Below, in pieces: positions 1 through 10,175 of a DNA stretch of 64,000 nt (the first letter of the stretch is position 1; each line of letters starts with the position of its first letter). Origin of the DNA: Talinum fruticosum (taxonomy: Eukaryota; Streptophyta; Magnoliopsida; Caryophyllales; Talinaceae). The stretch is from contig JAITYX010000030.1 of assembly GCA_021018815.1 (NCBI GenBank), positions 387,001 through 451,000 on the forward strand, in the 5' to 3' direction. The translations under genes were made by a program, and so were the position numbers. A model generated the notes under the pieces. That model did no database searches, was not told the DNA's origin, and was given only the letters and a program-made list of their open reading frames with translations.

Positions 1-213
1 GCGAGAGAAGAAAGTAAGAAAGAGGGAGGAACGAGAGGAGGAAGAGTGTAGAGGGCATTTTAGTCTTTTCACGTCTCCGGTCAACTTAAAATCCCAACTT
101 TACCTACAACTCTAATATGTCGATAACGTCGGGGTATGAAAATAATTTTCAATACGACATGGGCAAAAAAATGATTGCGGCATAAGTACGAGTGATACGG
201 ATCCGTTAATAAC

Positions 214-295
<82 letters not shown>

Positions 296-528
296 GGTTT
301 CCACATCATGCAACCTCTACTTTGAAAGCATCACATGGGGGATTGGACGCATAATTTAGTGTGACAACAATTGACATAACCAAATGAAGGTTTTTATTTT
401 TAAAAATTAAGGACTACGACTCGTGCATGTTCCTATAGATGTGTGTAAAGTAAAAATTAATTAGGTAGAATCGAATTGCTTGGTATTCATGTATATATAT
501 CAAGTTTGTTAAAGATGGATATCTCTAG
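1..528. other. Intergenic, no gene seen
   Basis: AT-rich sequence with a purine-rich start and a long (AT)n tract at 216-292. The tyrosine/isoleucine-repeat reading frame over the tract is an artefact of the repeat. No coding signal was recognised. Confidence 0.6.
216..292. repeat. (AT)n microsatellite
   Basis: A perfect AT dinucleotide run of about 77 bp, one of five long TA tracts in the window. Its length is likely polymorphic. Confidence 0.95.
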
Positions 529-986
529 TGTTGGATTATGGAGCCTAATGATTTATTTGGGCTCGGGTTTTACAAGAAATATGGCATGGTCATGGGAGAA
601 TAAGGTGGCACGTACATGACATAGATGACACGATCAAGACGCCCGTGCCATGTGGTTCTTCAGTCTAGCTATTCCTTTCTTGTCGTTTTCGTCAATTTTT
701 TTGTGTTTAATGCTCGGTTAATTGCTTGTAAATGTTATGTATGACTTGCTTAGCCTATTTAATCGGTGCTAAAACCTCCATTGTTAAGTAAGAGAGTAGT
801 GAATTACAATTGTATAAGCTAGTGAGAGGTTGAGGGTAAATTCTTGTAAACTACTAAAAATCTAGTGTACCTTTCGTGATTTTTTTTCCCGATTTAAGTT
901 TTTTCACATTAAAAAATCTCGTGTCCACTTTTTGTTATTTCTTTTCTTCATTCTTTTGTTGTTGAGTGAGCTCTCCGATGCTAACA
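529..986. mobile_element. Solo LTR of an LTR retrotransposon
   Basis: The 458-bp segment begins TGTTGG and ends CTAACA, so it has the TG...CA termini and short inverted ends of an LTR. It is flanked on both sides by the same 5 bp, TCTAG (524-528 and 987-991), a target-site duplication of the size made by retroviral-type integrases. There is no second LTR or internal gag-pol region, so this is inferred to be a solo LTR left by LTR-LTR recombination. The superfamily cannot be told from the LTR alone; Copia is plausible from its size. Orientation is not determined. Confidence 0.8.
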
Positions 987-991
987 TCTAG

Positions 992-3900
992 GTTTGATTT
1001 CATGCATTAGTTATGTAAATGAGATTTTCCCTGCATAAAACAATAGTAGTTGCCAATGCCACAAATTCCAATATGTTTTAAGGTTGTAACTTGTAAGTAT
1101 CTTGTACAAATATTTTAACGAACAAATTTGGGAGTACGAACTTTTTTTTTTTTTTTGAAAAATAAACAAACAGGAAAACTATTTAGAAATATTTTTAATA
1201 ATTTATCATTGATAAAATTGCCTCGTCATTATAATTAAGATTTTAACTAACCTATTTTTAATTTGTTGTAGAAAGAATACATGAGAGTTCCTAGAGTGAG
1301 TGAGGATGGCCATGGAATAACCCTCAATATTTTTCATTTCGGCAAATAATAGTTCCCAGAGTGAGTGAGGTCGCTTTCATTTTGTTTGAAAAAAGATCAT
1401 TAAAGCAACAACATATAACGCACAAGCTAAGTGCAAAACTAGTAATTGAGGATGGACAATAAAATATGAATAAAAATATATGCTTCTCAAATAAGCAATC
1501 TTCTTATCTCATATTTTGGGAAAATTGATTTTTTACATTAATTCTTAAGTTTTTCTTTTATTTAATTTTTTCTGAAGAGTTGTCCCCGTCCCCAATATTT
1601 ATAAGTGGGTAAGACTATCTATATCCGAATCTCTTCGCGTCGTCCATGTATATATTAGTTAAAAAACCATCATATCAAATTCACTAGTTAAAAAACTTTT
1701 TATTTGAGAACAACTTTATGAGTCGAGACTAAAATAAGATACCAAATCAAAATAAGATTTGGACCATTCAAATTTATATCATAGTTAGTTTTAGTAATAC
1801 TAGTATATATTAAAAGAGTTATAAATATCACGGTACCTAGCTAATTAACCAATAAATTCATTATAAATTTCACAAATATAAGAAATTTGAGTATAAATAA
1901 TTATGTCCCTACATTTGCCTGGTAGATAGGGTCATAGAATGAGGTATTCCAAAATTTGCCCCTATTTTTACCAACAATGACATAAATCCACACAAATAAA
2001 ATATTACATGGTAGCATATTGCCTTCCTAAATATGAGCGTTCTATCACATAGTTTTTTTATTTTATATTTCTATTTTTTACATAACTACGTTCAATTTTA
2101 GCTTATTGAGTGTAATTTTATAAGGAAAAACGCTTGACATTTACATATTTTCATTTTTACTCTTGAAAAAAAAGCTAAAAAACCTACGTGGTTGTGGGTC
2201 TAGGAGTTGCAAAATTTGACCGAGCTGAATAAATTGAACAACATTTAAAATTGGTGGCCTACAAGTCTACAACTAAAAGCTGATTAGAGCTGAGGCTGAA
2301 TCAATTTAACGACTCCGACAGAAAAAATAAAAAATAAAATAAAATTGACAGCCTTTGTTTCTAACTGTGTCCGTAATTGTACTAACTGCCCTGCCCACAC
2401 ACCCCTTAAATCCCGTGAGTCTCCTCCTAGTAATTCTACTTTCGTGTTAGGGGTATTCCTGTCTCCAACTCATTTTTATTTTTCTATACATCATTATTCT
2501 AATTTTAAAAAATTTTGCCATTTTTACAATTTTTTATGCATCATACTATTGTTAGGCTTGAGCCTTTTTTATAGAATATTTTTGCAATATATGATAAGTG
2601 ATAAAATGATATTATATATGGGGACTTAATTCAACATAGTTGATTAAATTACAAACAATTATTAACAGGTACTATAAACAAAGAGAGTAATTAAAATACT
2701 GTGATTGTTTAGAGATTTTTAATAAGTTGTCTCCATATTGTCAATATACATATATAATTTTTGTAATAAGTAAATAAATAATTGATTAGCTAGGGAGGAA
2801 ATTAGTTTACTTTTAAGTTATGTTAGGCAACTGATGTTGACAGTTGATATATAGTATTAACATAAACGGTAATGATTTGGGCAATCATATGTTTAGACTG
2901 ATTATTGGTAGAGATGCACCTTATTATATATGCCTAGTTATGTAGCAATTATTTTAACCACTCCTTTTTAAAAAACACAAATACGGTGAAGCAAAGTCAA
3001 TTAATTCTTCAAATTACTCCAAAATCGTTAAGCACAACTCAGACAACATATCATTTCTATTTCATGCGGAAAAATTCAATGTTAAAATAATCCTAACATA
3101 AGGAAATAAAAAGAGTAATATTTATATCATAAACTCGAATTGCAGAGGTGATAACATAACATATTGTAAGAGAGTATAATTTTATTAAGAAAAATGATCG
3201 TAAAAATAGAAGATGGATTCAAAATTTTAAAACAAAAGAGTATCGGCTAATGATAATTTTCAAATATAAGAACTCGGGACTATGATATAATTTGCGAGCG
3301 GGTGAAAAAGAAACAGCACGTGATGGTAGGTGTTAGTTGGATGGACACAAATACCCTTGATGGCATGAAGGTGCAGCAAAGGACAGACAAGGGCACAAGG
3401 CCCATATGAATGAATCCATGTAAAACTACAGCTCCAGGCTCCAGCTACTTTAACTACTTTTCACTTTTGGTTTTAATTACCTTCGTCTTTTCTCTCACAA
3501 TTCCTTTTTTCATTTAAATTAATTCAATATAAACACAGGAAGAAAGAGACCTCAGACCAGACAACCACCCTGCTATCAAAATCTTAAATTAAAAATACAT
3601 ACTAGTAAAGAAAAAAAAATTCATTTTTAATCCCATCAAGGACCTCGCTCGCCCCTCTTTTAAACTTTCACAAAATTTTTTCAAATCCAATAAAAATGGT
3701 TTATCACATCGTAAATTTAGTTATTTATTTTAAAATTTTTGATACGAAATAAAGGTAAACATAATCGTAATAAGAGTTATAATATGTGAGATAGAATGTT
3801 TGAGTACCGTTAAGATTGAGCTGTGTTGATACATATAGAGGAGAGGAAGCATCATAACTTGTTACACACGGTATTCCTTGTTTGTTAAAATGAATGACTT

Positions 3901-4329
3901 TGTTGGAGGTGTTATTGTAAAAGGAGAGAGATGGTCAATCATTTGAGAGGGTGACAAAAGGGTTATAATATGTGGTCAAGCCTTTTAATGTGTTGGAGAG
4001 AGGAGTTTTCTTTCTCCATGCAAGTTCTTCCCTCTAACAATTCGGGATTCGACTATTTTACTCATGATTCAATCGTCTTATTTGTGTATATATTACTAGA
4101 TCCTTCACCCTTTTTCGGGTTTCTTTTTGTTTGTTTGCAATAAGATTTTCGCAAAAAGAAAAGAAACTCATATAAGATTTTCGAATCAAATGACATAATT
4201 CATTATTTAAAAAAAATTGAGTTGACTAGGATCCTTTTGCAAGTTTGGCCTGACAAGTTTTTCGATAAACTAGCTCGGTTCAACTACACCAATTTTCCCA
4301 CCCAAGATCCTTACTCCTTGTGATGTTGT
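992..4329. other. Intergenic, no gene recognised
   Basis: Strongly AT-rich. Short frames such as 2345-2629 lack any recognisable domain. A motif AGTTCC(T/C)AGAGTGAGTGAGG occurs twice, near 1285 and 1351. I see no tRNA, rRNA or conserved miRNA sequence. Confidence 0.5.
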
Positions 4330-4665
4330 TGGGAATGTCTTGGCAATGTAGGTTGAGTCGACGTGGGTTAATTTACATAAATGCCCTACATAATTTAGCA
4401 ATATGTAAAAATTGTGTCCTAGAATTATTATTGAGAAGGGGGTAATATTTAATTGATGTATAATATATATTTATGTTAAAATGATTTGTTTTTGGTAGGA
4501 ATTATTGAGGGGAAATCCAGGATTATATTATATGTATATATTTCTGAGTGTGCATTGAATTTGGGTTTTGGTCCCCGGCAGGTTTTGCTTAATTTTTGAG
4601 GACAACTACTAATCAGACCACATGGGTCATGTTTGATTGATCCATTATTTTAGTCATTTTCAATT
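4330..4665. repeat. Diverged direct repeat, copy A
   Basis: This segment aligns by eye, same orientation, with 9764-10175. Shared blocks include GTCTTGGCAATGT near the start, GGAATTATTGA followed by GGGAAA, TCTGAGTGTGCA, TGAATTTGGGTTTTGGTCCCC, and an AATCAGACCACATGGGTCAT block. It ends about 1.5 kb upstream of the first HAM start codon. It has no coding potential. Its nature is unknown: duplicated regulatory DNA or a dispersed repeat family. Confidence 0.75.
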
Positions 4666-5437
4666 TCTTTTATTTCAACACCCACTCACAAATCACAATG
4701 TGTATAATATGCCATGCTCATTACTTATAAAGGATTGTTTTTTTGGTTCATGAAAAATTATAAGGCTTTTCTATTCATATTTATGCTTCTAGTATTAGTC
4801 TATTAATGAAAACTAAAGAATCCCACATCCTTAGAAATTTTGTATAACATAAACTTACCTAAATCTATGCTTATAAATTGAATTTAACTTGTTAAACCAA
4901 AACTAAAAAATATAAGTTAAAAATAATATAATCCAATTAATCACCTTTTTTTCTAATGTGGATTATTTGTTTTCATGGATCACTTAACAGGCAATTAATA
5001 CCAAAGAAATTACTAATATGAAAAGTCTCGTATTTATACATGTTATTAATTTCCTTCCTAATATTTTTACTCCCATTTTTTTTTTATCATTATAAAGCTA
5101 TGAATTATTTATATTTAAAAAAAGTTCCTCATTTAGCAGTGCTGCAATAGACGTATAAATTTAGTGATAATTTACATCAATATTAAATTTTAGCGACTTT
5201 ATAAATTCTATTTAGAGTCGGATGATTTTTCAAAAATTGCAAGGAAAATTAAGTATTATTTAATATTTTTTCAAATACAAATTAAAACTTCTTAAAAACC
5301 ACAAATTAATTCATAAAAGAAAATCCCAAATTAAGGAGGGGCAAAAGGGTAATACTGTATAAAATAAGGAGAAAGGCAACAGTAGTGTATAATGGTAGAG
5401 CAGTGGTATACCACTAGGACTTGAAGGGGACACAAAA
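4666..5437. other. Intergenic, distal upstream of first HAM gene
   Basis: AT-rich; no gene or recognisable element seen. Confidence 0.5.
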
Positions 5438-5600
5438 GCTCAGAGAGAGAGAGAGAGAGAGGGTTAATGCCCACCAGAAATAAGCAGGGAGGAGCGAGGG
5501 AAAAAATAGTAGAGAGAAACAGAGAGAGAGAGAGAGAGAGAGGGAGGGAAACTTACTAGAGAGAGAGAGAGGGAGGGAGAGAGAAGAAGGCAACTTTATT
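5438..5600. repeat. Interrupted (GA)n tract
   Basis: Several GA runs (5442-5461, about 5519-5542, about 5557-5586) lie 600-760 bp before the HAM start codon. GA/CT tracts are frequent in plant promoters and 5' leaders and can bind BASIC PENTACYSTEINE proteins. A role here is inference. Leucine/serine-rich frames on the minus strand come from this repeat. Confidence 0.85.
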
Positions 5601-6201
5601 AACTTTTTTATGATGCACGCATCCATGGCAGAACAGGGAAGGGTACAGAGTACTGCTGCCAAAAAACTAGTGTAGAAAACATTACAAGTGAACAACAAGG
5701 GCAAGGAAGAAGAACAAGGAAGATATCCCCACTTAAACCCAAAAAAAAAAAAAAGATCCAGAAAAGAAAATCAATCACATGAAGTAGAAGCCAACCCTTC
5801 TTCAAAGAGAAGAAGAAGCATAGCAGAGGAGAAAGAGGAGAGAGAAACACAAGAAAAAGGATACGCACCTTAAATGTTGGTGCAGAAAGGAATAGATATG
5901 GCCGCTCTATCACTGCCCAAAAGTTTATCGTTGGAGATGGATTTCCCCCTTTACCTCTTCTTCTCCTCCTCCCTCCACCAGCAACGAAAGTGGGTCTCTT
6001 CTGGAATGGGTCTTTTTAGATCTAAAATCTATGGTACCCAAATCTCCCATTCCTTCAATTTTATTGTCAAATCTATATTCTTAGAATCTCTCGCCGTCTG
6101 TCAGTTTGTGTTAAAAAGAAGAAAGTTGTGGGTTTGGTTCCTTCCCCCACCCCCTTTTTGAAGTTAATTTGATTGTTTGATTGGGGGATTTCTGGTGTTA
6201 G
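5601..6201 (+). promoter_or_regulatory. Promoter/5' leader of first HAM gene, with uORF
   Basis: Purine- and pyrimidine-rich sequence leads into the HAM start. If transcribed, it holds a 95-codon upstream frame (5874-6161) beginning at an ATG and stopping 40 nt before the HAM ATG. The transcription start cannot be fixed from sequence, and a 5' UTR intron is possible. Confidence 0.4.
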
Positions 6202-8605
6202 ATGCGAGCTATGCCCTACAATTTGCAAGGGAAGGGTGTGGTAGAGGTTTCAGGCATTTGTATTCCACAAATATCTTGCTCAGCTCCAAAGTGGAAGACC
6301 AACTTAGACAAATTTCAGCAACAGCAGCTGCGAGGAGAAATTGAGCAATTGCAAAGCAGCAGCAGCAACACTTTTCTCTCTCCTGATAATACTACTCCGA
6401 GAGCGACAAGTTCGGCTGACAGCGAACCCACATCTACTCTGGATACTACGGGCCCTCCCACTTCAACATCCACCCTCTCCTCCTCCTTCACCGGCGGCAA
6501 GAGCTCCGCCGCCGGGGAAACCGGCAGCACTGACAACACAGCCGGCGTGGCGGACCCAGCATGCACTAGGAAAGAGGATTGGGGCCCGGAGCTCCACAAC
6601 TGCTCCGATGATGTCTCAGGCGGAGAAGCTGGGGCAGGGGAGAGATGCGGCGGAGCTTCCGGTGGCGGTGGAGGGCTGGGATTGGAGGAGTGGGATAGCA
6701 TGTTTCCAAATGGGGAAGGGGCTTTGCTCCCTTGGATCATGGGAGAAGCAGATGATATGGGTATGGGATTGAAGCATCTTTTGCAAACGGGTAACCCGGC
6801 TGAGTACGAGGGCAATGCTGGCCTTGGAGTTGTCGATCAGGGTTCTGGATTTGAGAGTCTCTCTCCTCCCCCTCCGCTCCCGCCTGCTTCTGAACCTAAT
6901 GACGGTTTGATTCCCAGCAATGGTGGTGCTAATTTGGGGTTTTCCGGTTCTGGGTTCGGGAATAATGGTAAGATTTCTTCGATTTCCCTAATCGTTCATC
7001 TGGGGTTTTGGATGGTAAGGTGAACAACAATGGGTTGAATCCCAATTGTAACCCTCAGGGCAATCTACTCGGTTCGATTCCTACTTCTTTGCAAGGAGCC
7101 ACAGTTGTACACCCTGATGTTGGAGATGAGAAGCCTCAGATTTTCAATCCACATTTGGTGATGAACCCACAGCAAGCACAGAACATTGCAAACCCTAGCT
7201 TTTTGATGCCCTCCTTGGGGTACTGTCAGTTGGAGCAATATCTGTTTCAGCCTCAGGCAAAGCGGCAGAACACAGGTGTTGTTCTGGACCCCAACCTTAT
7301 TCAAGTTGCTAAGAACCCATTTCTTGATCAGGGTCATGAGTTGTTAAGGAAGCAGCAGCAACAGCTTGGTTTGCCTCAATTGCCAATGGGTTTGGGTCCT
7401 CAATTGGTCGCTCAGCACCTTCACCAGAAGCCTGTCATGGGCTCAAAGCAGAGCAACCCTCAGCATTACCCGTTGCATGTTCATCAGCAGCTGCAATTGC
7501 AAGAGCAGGCTGTCAAAGATCAGCTCTTCAAGGCGGCAGACCTTATCCAAACTGGGAATTTCTCACTCGCGCAAGAGATATTGGCGCGGCTCAATCACCA
7601 GCTCTCCCTTCCCGCAAAGCCCCTCATTAGAGCGGCTTTGTACGTGAAGGAGGCCCTTCAAATGCTCCTCCTTATGAGCAACCCAGTTGCAGCTCCACCA
7701 CCGAAGACCCTCACCCCTTATGATGTTGTTCACAAGATGAATGCTTATAAGGTCTTCTCTGAGGTCTGCCCAATTACTCAATTTGTGAATTTCACTTGCA
7801 CACAGGCCATTCTTGAGGCTCTTGATGATGCTGATGCTATTCACATTATTGACTTTGATATTGGTTGCGGTGCTCAATGGGCATCATTGATTCAGGAGCT
7901 CCCATTGAGGAAAAGGGGAGCTCCTCTCTGAAAATTACAGCCTTAGCTCCTATGTCAACTAGCCACCCTTTTGAAATTGGTCTAGTACGTGAAAACCTTG
8001 TCCAATTTGCAAATGATATCGGTGTTGCTTGTGAGCTCCAAGTTGTCAACTTTGACTTATTTGATCCATCTTCACCATCGATACCCACTATTAGAACTTC
8101 TGAGGATGAGTCAATTGCTGTCAGTATCCCCATCTGGGCATCTTCAATTAGGCCATCTGTGCTTCCTTCTATCCTCCGATTCATTAAGCAACGGTCCCCT
8201 AAAATTGTGGTCTCTTTTGATAGAGGGTTTGATCGTTTTGATGTCCCTTTCCCCCAACATCTGTTGCATACCCTAGAATCCTGCACTAATTTCTTGGACT
8301 CGCTTGATGGTCTCAATGTTGCCTCTGACATTATAAGCAAGGTTGAGAAATTCTTCATCCAACCAAGGATTGAAAACGCTGTGTTGGGTCGGGTCCATGC
8401 CCCTGACAAGATGCCCCATTGGAAGAATCTCTTTGCTTCAGCTGGCTTCTTGCCGTTGCAATTCAGTAACTTCACAGAGACCCAGGCAGATTATGTGGTG
8501 AAGAGAACTCCAGGACGAGGATTTCATGTGGAGAAGCGCCAGGCATCTCTCGTCCTAAGTTGGCAGAGGCGAGAGCTTGTAGCAGCTTCGGCATGGAAGT
8601 GTTGA
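6202..8605 (+). CDS. HAM: GRAS transcription regulator, HAM/SCL6 type (two frame breaks)
   Basis: A HAIRY MERISTEM/SCARECROW-LIKE 6-class GRAS protein. This nuclear co-regulator maintains shoot meristems and, in known plants, partners with WUSCHEL. The low-complexity N-terminus starts MRAMPYNLQGKG. The GRAS domain follows: LHRI with QEILARLNHQL, the VHIID-type motif IHIIDFDIGCGAQW (about residue 547), a PFYRE-type centre, and a C-terminal SAW motif RRELVAASAWKC. No intron is evident. The frame breaks twice, near 6970 (after FGNNG) and near 7926 (inside RGAPSLK). Each is explained by one missing base, giving about 801 residues, a normal family length. The alternative, recent pseudogenisation, is less likely because the frames are conserved on both sides. 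It is convergent with the paralogue at 16.4-18.4 kb. It carries a full miR171 site. Confidence 0.93.
7577..7597 (+). promoter_or_regulatory. miR171 target site
   Basis: The 21 nt encode EILARLNH in LHRI and are a perfect complement of the canonical miR171 (5' UGAUUGAGCCGCGCC... with the AAUAUC end). Cleavage of HAM/SCL6 mRNAs at this place by miR171 is established in Arabidopsis and many other plants. Confidence 0.95.
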
Positions 8606-9763
8606 GGAGCAGCAAAAACAGTCAAGCAAGGAGGTTTGATTCTGCATGTTTGCCACATTCCCATCCAGAGGTTTTGAATTTTATTTCAATGCATGATATT
8701 AATAATTGGAAGTTCTGGTGATGGTAACTCCTCTCATTGTGGCTGCAATATTTTTCTCAACCCCCTTGCTTGTGACTTTTGAGCCTCCTATACTTGTGTT
8801 AAAGTCCATGCACATTGTTTTGCTCTGTAAAACAAAACAATTAACTTGAAATTTAGTAGCTTTTGATGCCCTTCAACCTCCTAATTGTTCAGAAATCTTA
8901 TGTACTGTGATTTGATATTGGTTTTCCTTTGTCAGAATCTTGTTTTCCAAGTGATGACACATGAGGATCAGAAGTGAGGAAACAATTTTTAGTTATTTAG
9001 TTCAACTATGAACTCTAGATGATTGGTCTGTGCTTCTTGTGCCTTCTTTTCAAGTAGTTTTAGTTGAAGGGATTTGAAGGCGAGAAGGAACAGCATTGAA
9101 TCCTTGACTTTGGCTAATAGAGAGTTTTATGTTGCTTCAGAGGATGTAAAGCAAAGTTAGCACATGCCTTTCTAGACACCCCCCGCGCCCGGCGGGCGAA
9201 AAAAAGACCGCAAGATTCTTGTGCTTGGATGAAGACTTGAAAGATAATTGCTATTTAACAATCGAGAAGTGTCAATGTCTTGTGTATCTTCATTGATTTC
9301 CTTATCCAGTTTTAGTTCTGTATGTGATTTGCTATGCTGTTATTGTTAAGTCGATTGAGAAATGCATTTGTTGTTCGAATACTTAGATCATGTTGAGCAC
9401 TCAACACTCTCAGAAGATTATGACTTGAAACTGAGTTTAAATTGGTTGTAATACGATTGATGATTCTTTGGGGTAAGTAAACGCCTTGTTTGATGGGAAA
9501 GATACGTCTTTAACCAGGGCTCTATATGCCTTTGGTTCCCTGTAATGGCTTTTTAGCGTATGCACATTGTTTGGTGTTACTAGAAACTAGTTCAGAAACA
9601 GTCTCTTTGCTTGTCGAGAGTAAGGTCGCCATAGCATGACCCCTAATAGTAATAGCTACATCAGCATTTTCTCATCTGATTTCAGAAAATGGTCAAATAC
9701 AGATCGCCAAATCATATCTTAAAGGATGTGGAAGTTGGTAGCTTGTATTTACAAGGCTTTGCT
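8606..9763 (+). other. 3' flank of first HAM gene
   Basis: Probably 3' UTR at first, then non-coding sequence. It contains an isolated GC-rich hairpin at 9186-9198 followed by an A-run. A weak frame at 9689-9937 has no recognisable product. Confidence 0.45.
9186..9198. other. GC-rich perfect hairpin in AT-rich DNA
   Basis: CGCCC, loop GGC, GGGCG, then seven A residues. The tract from 9178 is almost pure G/C inside AT-rich DNA. Function unknown. Confidence 0.6.
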
Positions 9764-10175
9764 GGGAAAGTCTTGGCAATGTTGAGTCGATATAGGTTCA
9801 TTTACATGAAAGCCCCTAGATCTTTTAGAACATGTAAAAACTATGCCACTGAATTGAATTTTTTTTTTTGGATCCACAATAGACGGGTGATATTTTATAT
9901 TTATTTTCGAGTTATTATTAGAGGAAGGGCAATATAAATATAATAGGTAATTGATGAATTTGTTAGAAATATTCTTAGGCAGGAATTATTGAAGGGAAAC
10001 TCAGGATTATTTATAAATACATTTTGTCTGAGTGTGCAATGAATTTGGGTTTTGGTCCCCCTCGGCAGGCTTTGTTTAGGTTTATTATTTTTTTTTGGAA
10101 GACAACTGCTAATCAGACCACATGGGTCATCTTTGATTCATCCATTAGCTTTCAGTATTTTACTCATTTTTATTC
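9764..10175. repeat. Diverged direct repeat, copy B
   Basis: Partner of the segment at 4330-4665, same orientation, about 5.4 kb away, on the other side of the HAM gene. It is longer because of an insertion in its centre (about 9855-9960) with a T-run. The block from 10031 to 10130 is the best conserved part. Confidence 0.75.

Noticed and set aside
112..309. Minus-strand frame of alternating Tyr-Ile
   Set aside because: It is only the translation of the (AT)n tract.
5414..5913. Minus-strand Leu/Ser-rich frames resembling membrane proteins
   Set aside because: They derive from GA repeats antisense to the HAM leader; no domain.
6968..7019. A possible 52-bp intron (GGTAAG donor, AG acceptor) explaining the first HAM frame break
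   Set aside because: Splicing there does not restore the downstream frame, 52 bp is too short for a usual plant intron, and the other frame reads protein-like sequence (DFFDFPNRSSGVLDGK) through it.
9160..9215. Bacterial-type terminator or foreign DNA reading of the GC hairpin and A-run
   Set aside because: Too short and without any bacterial gene around; kept only as an oddity.
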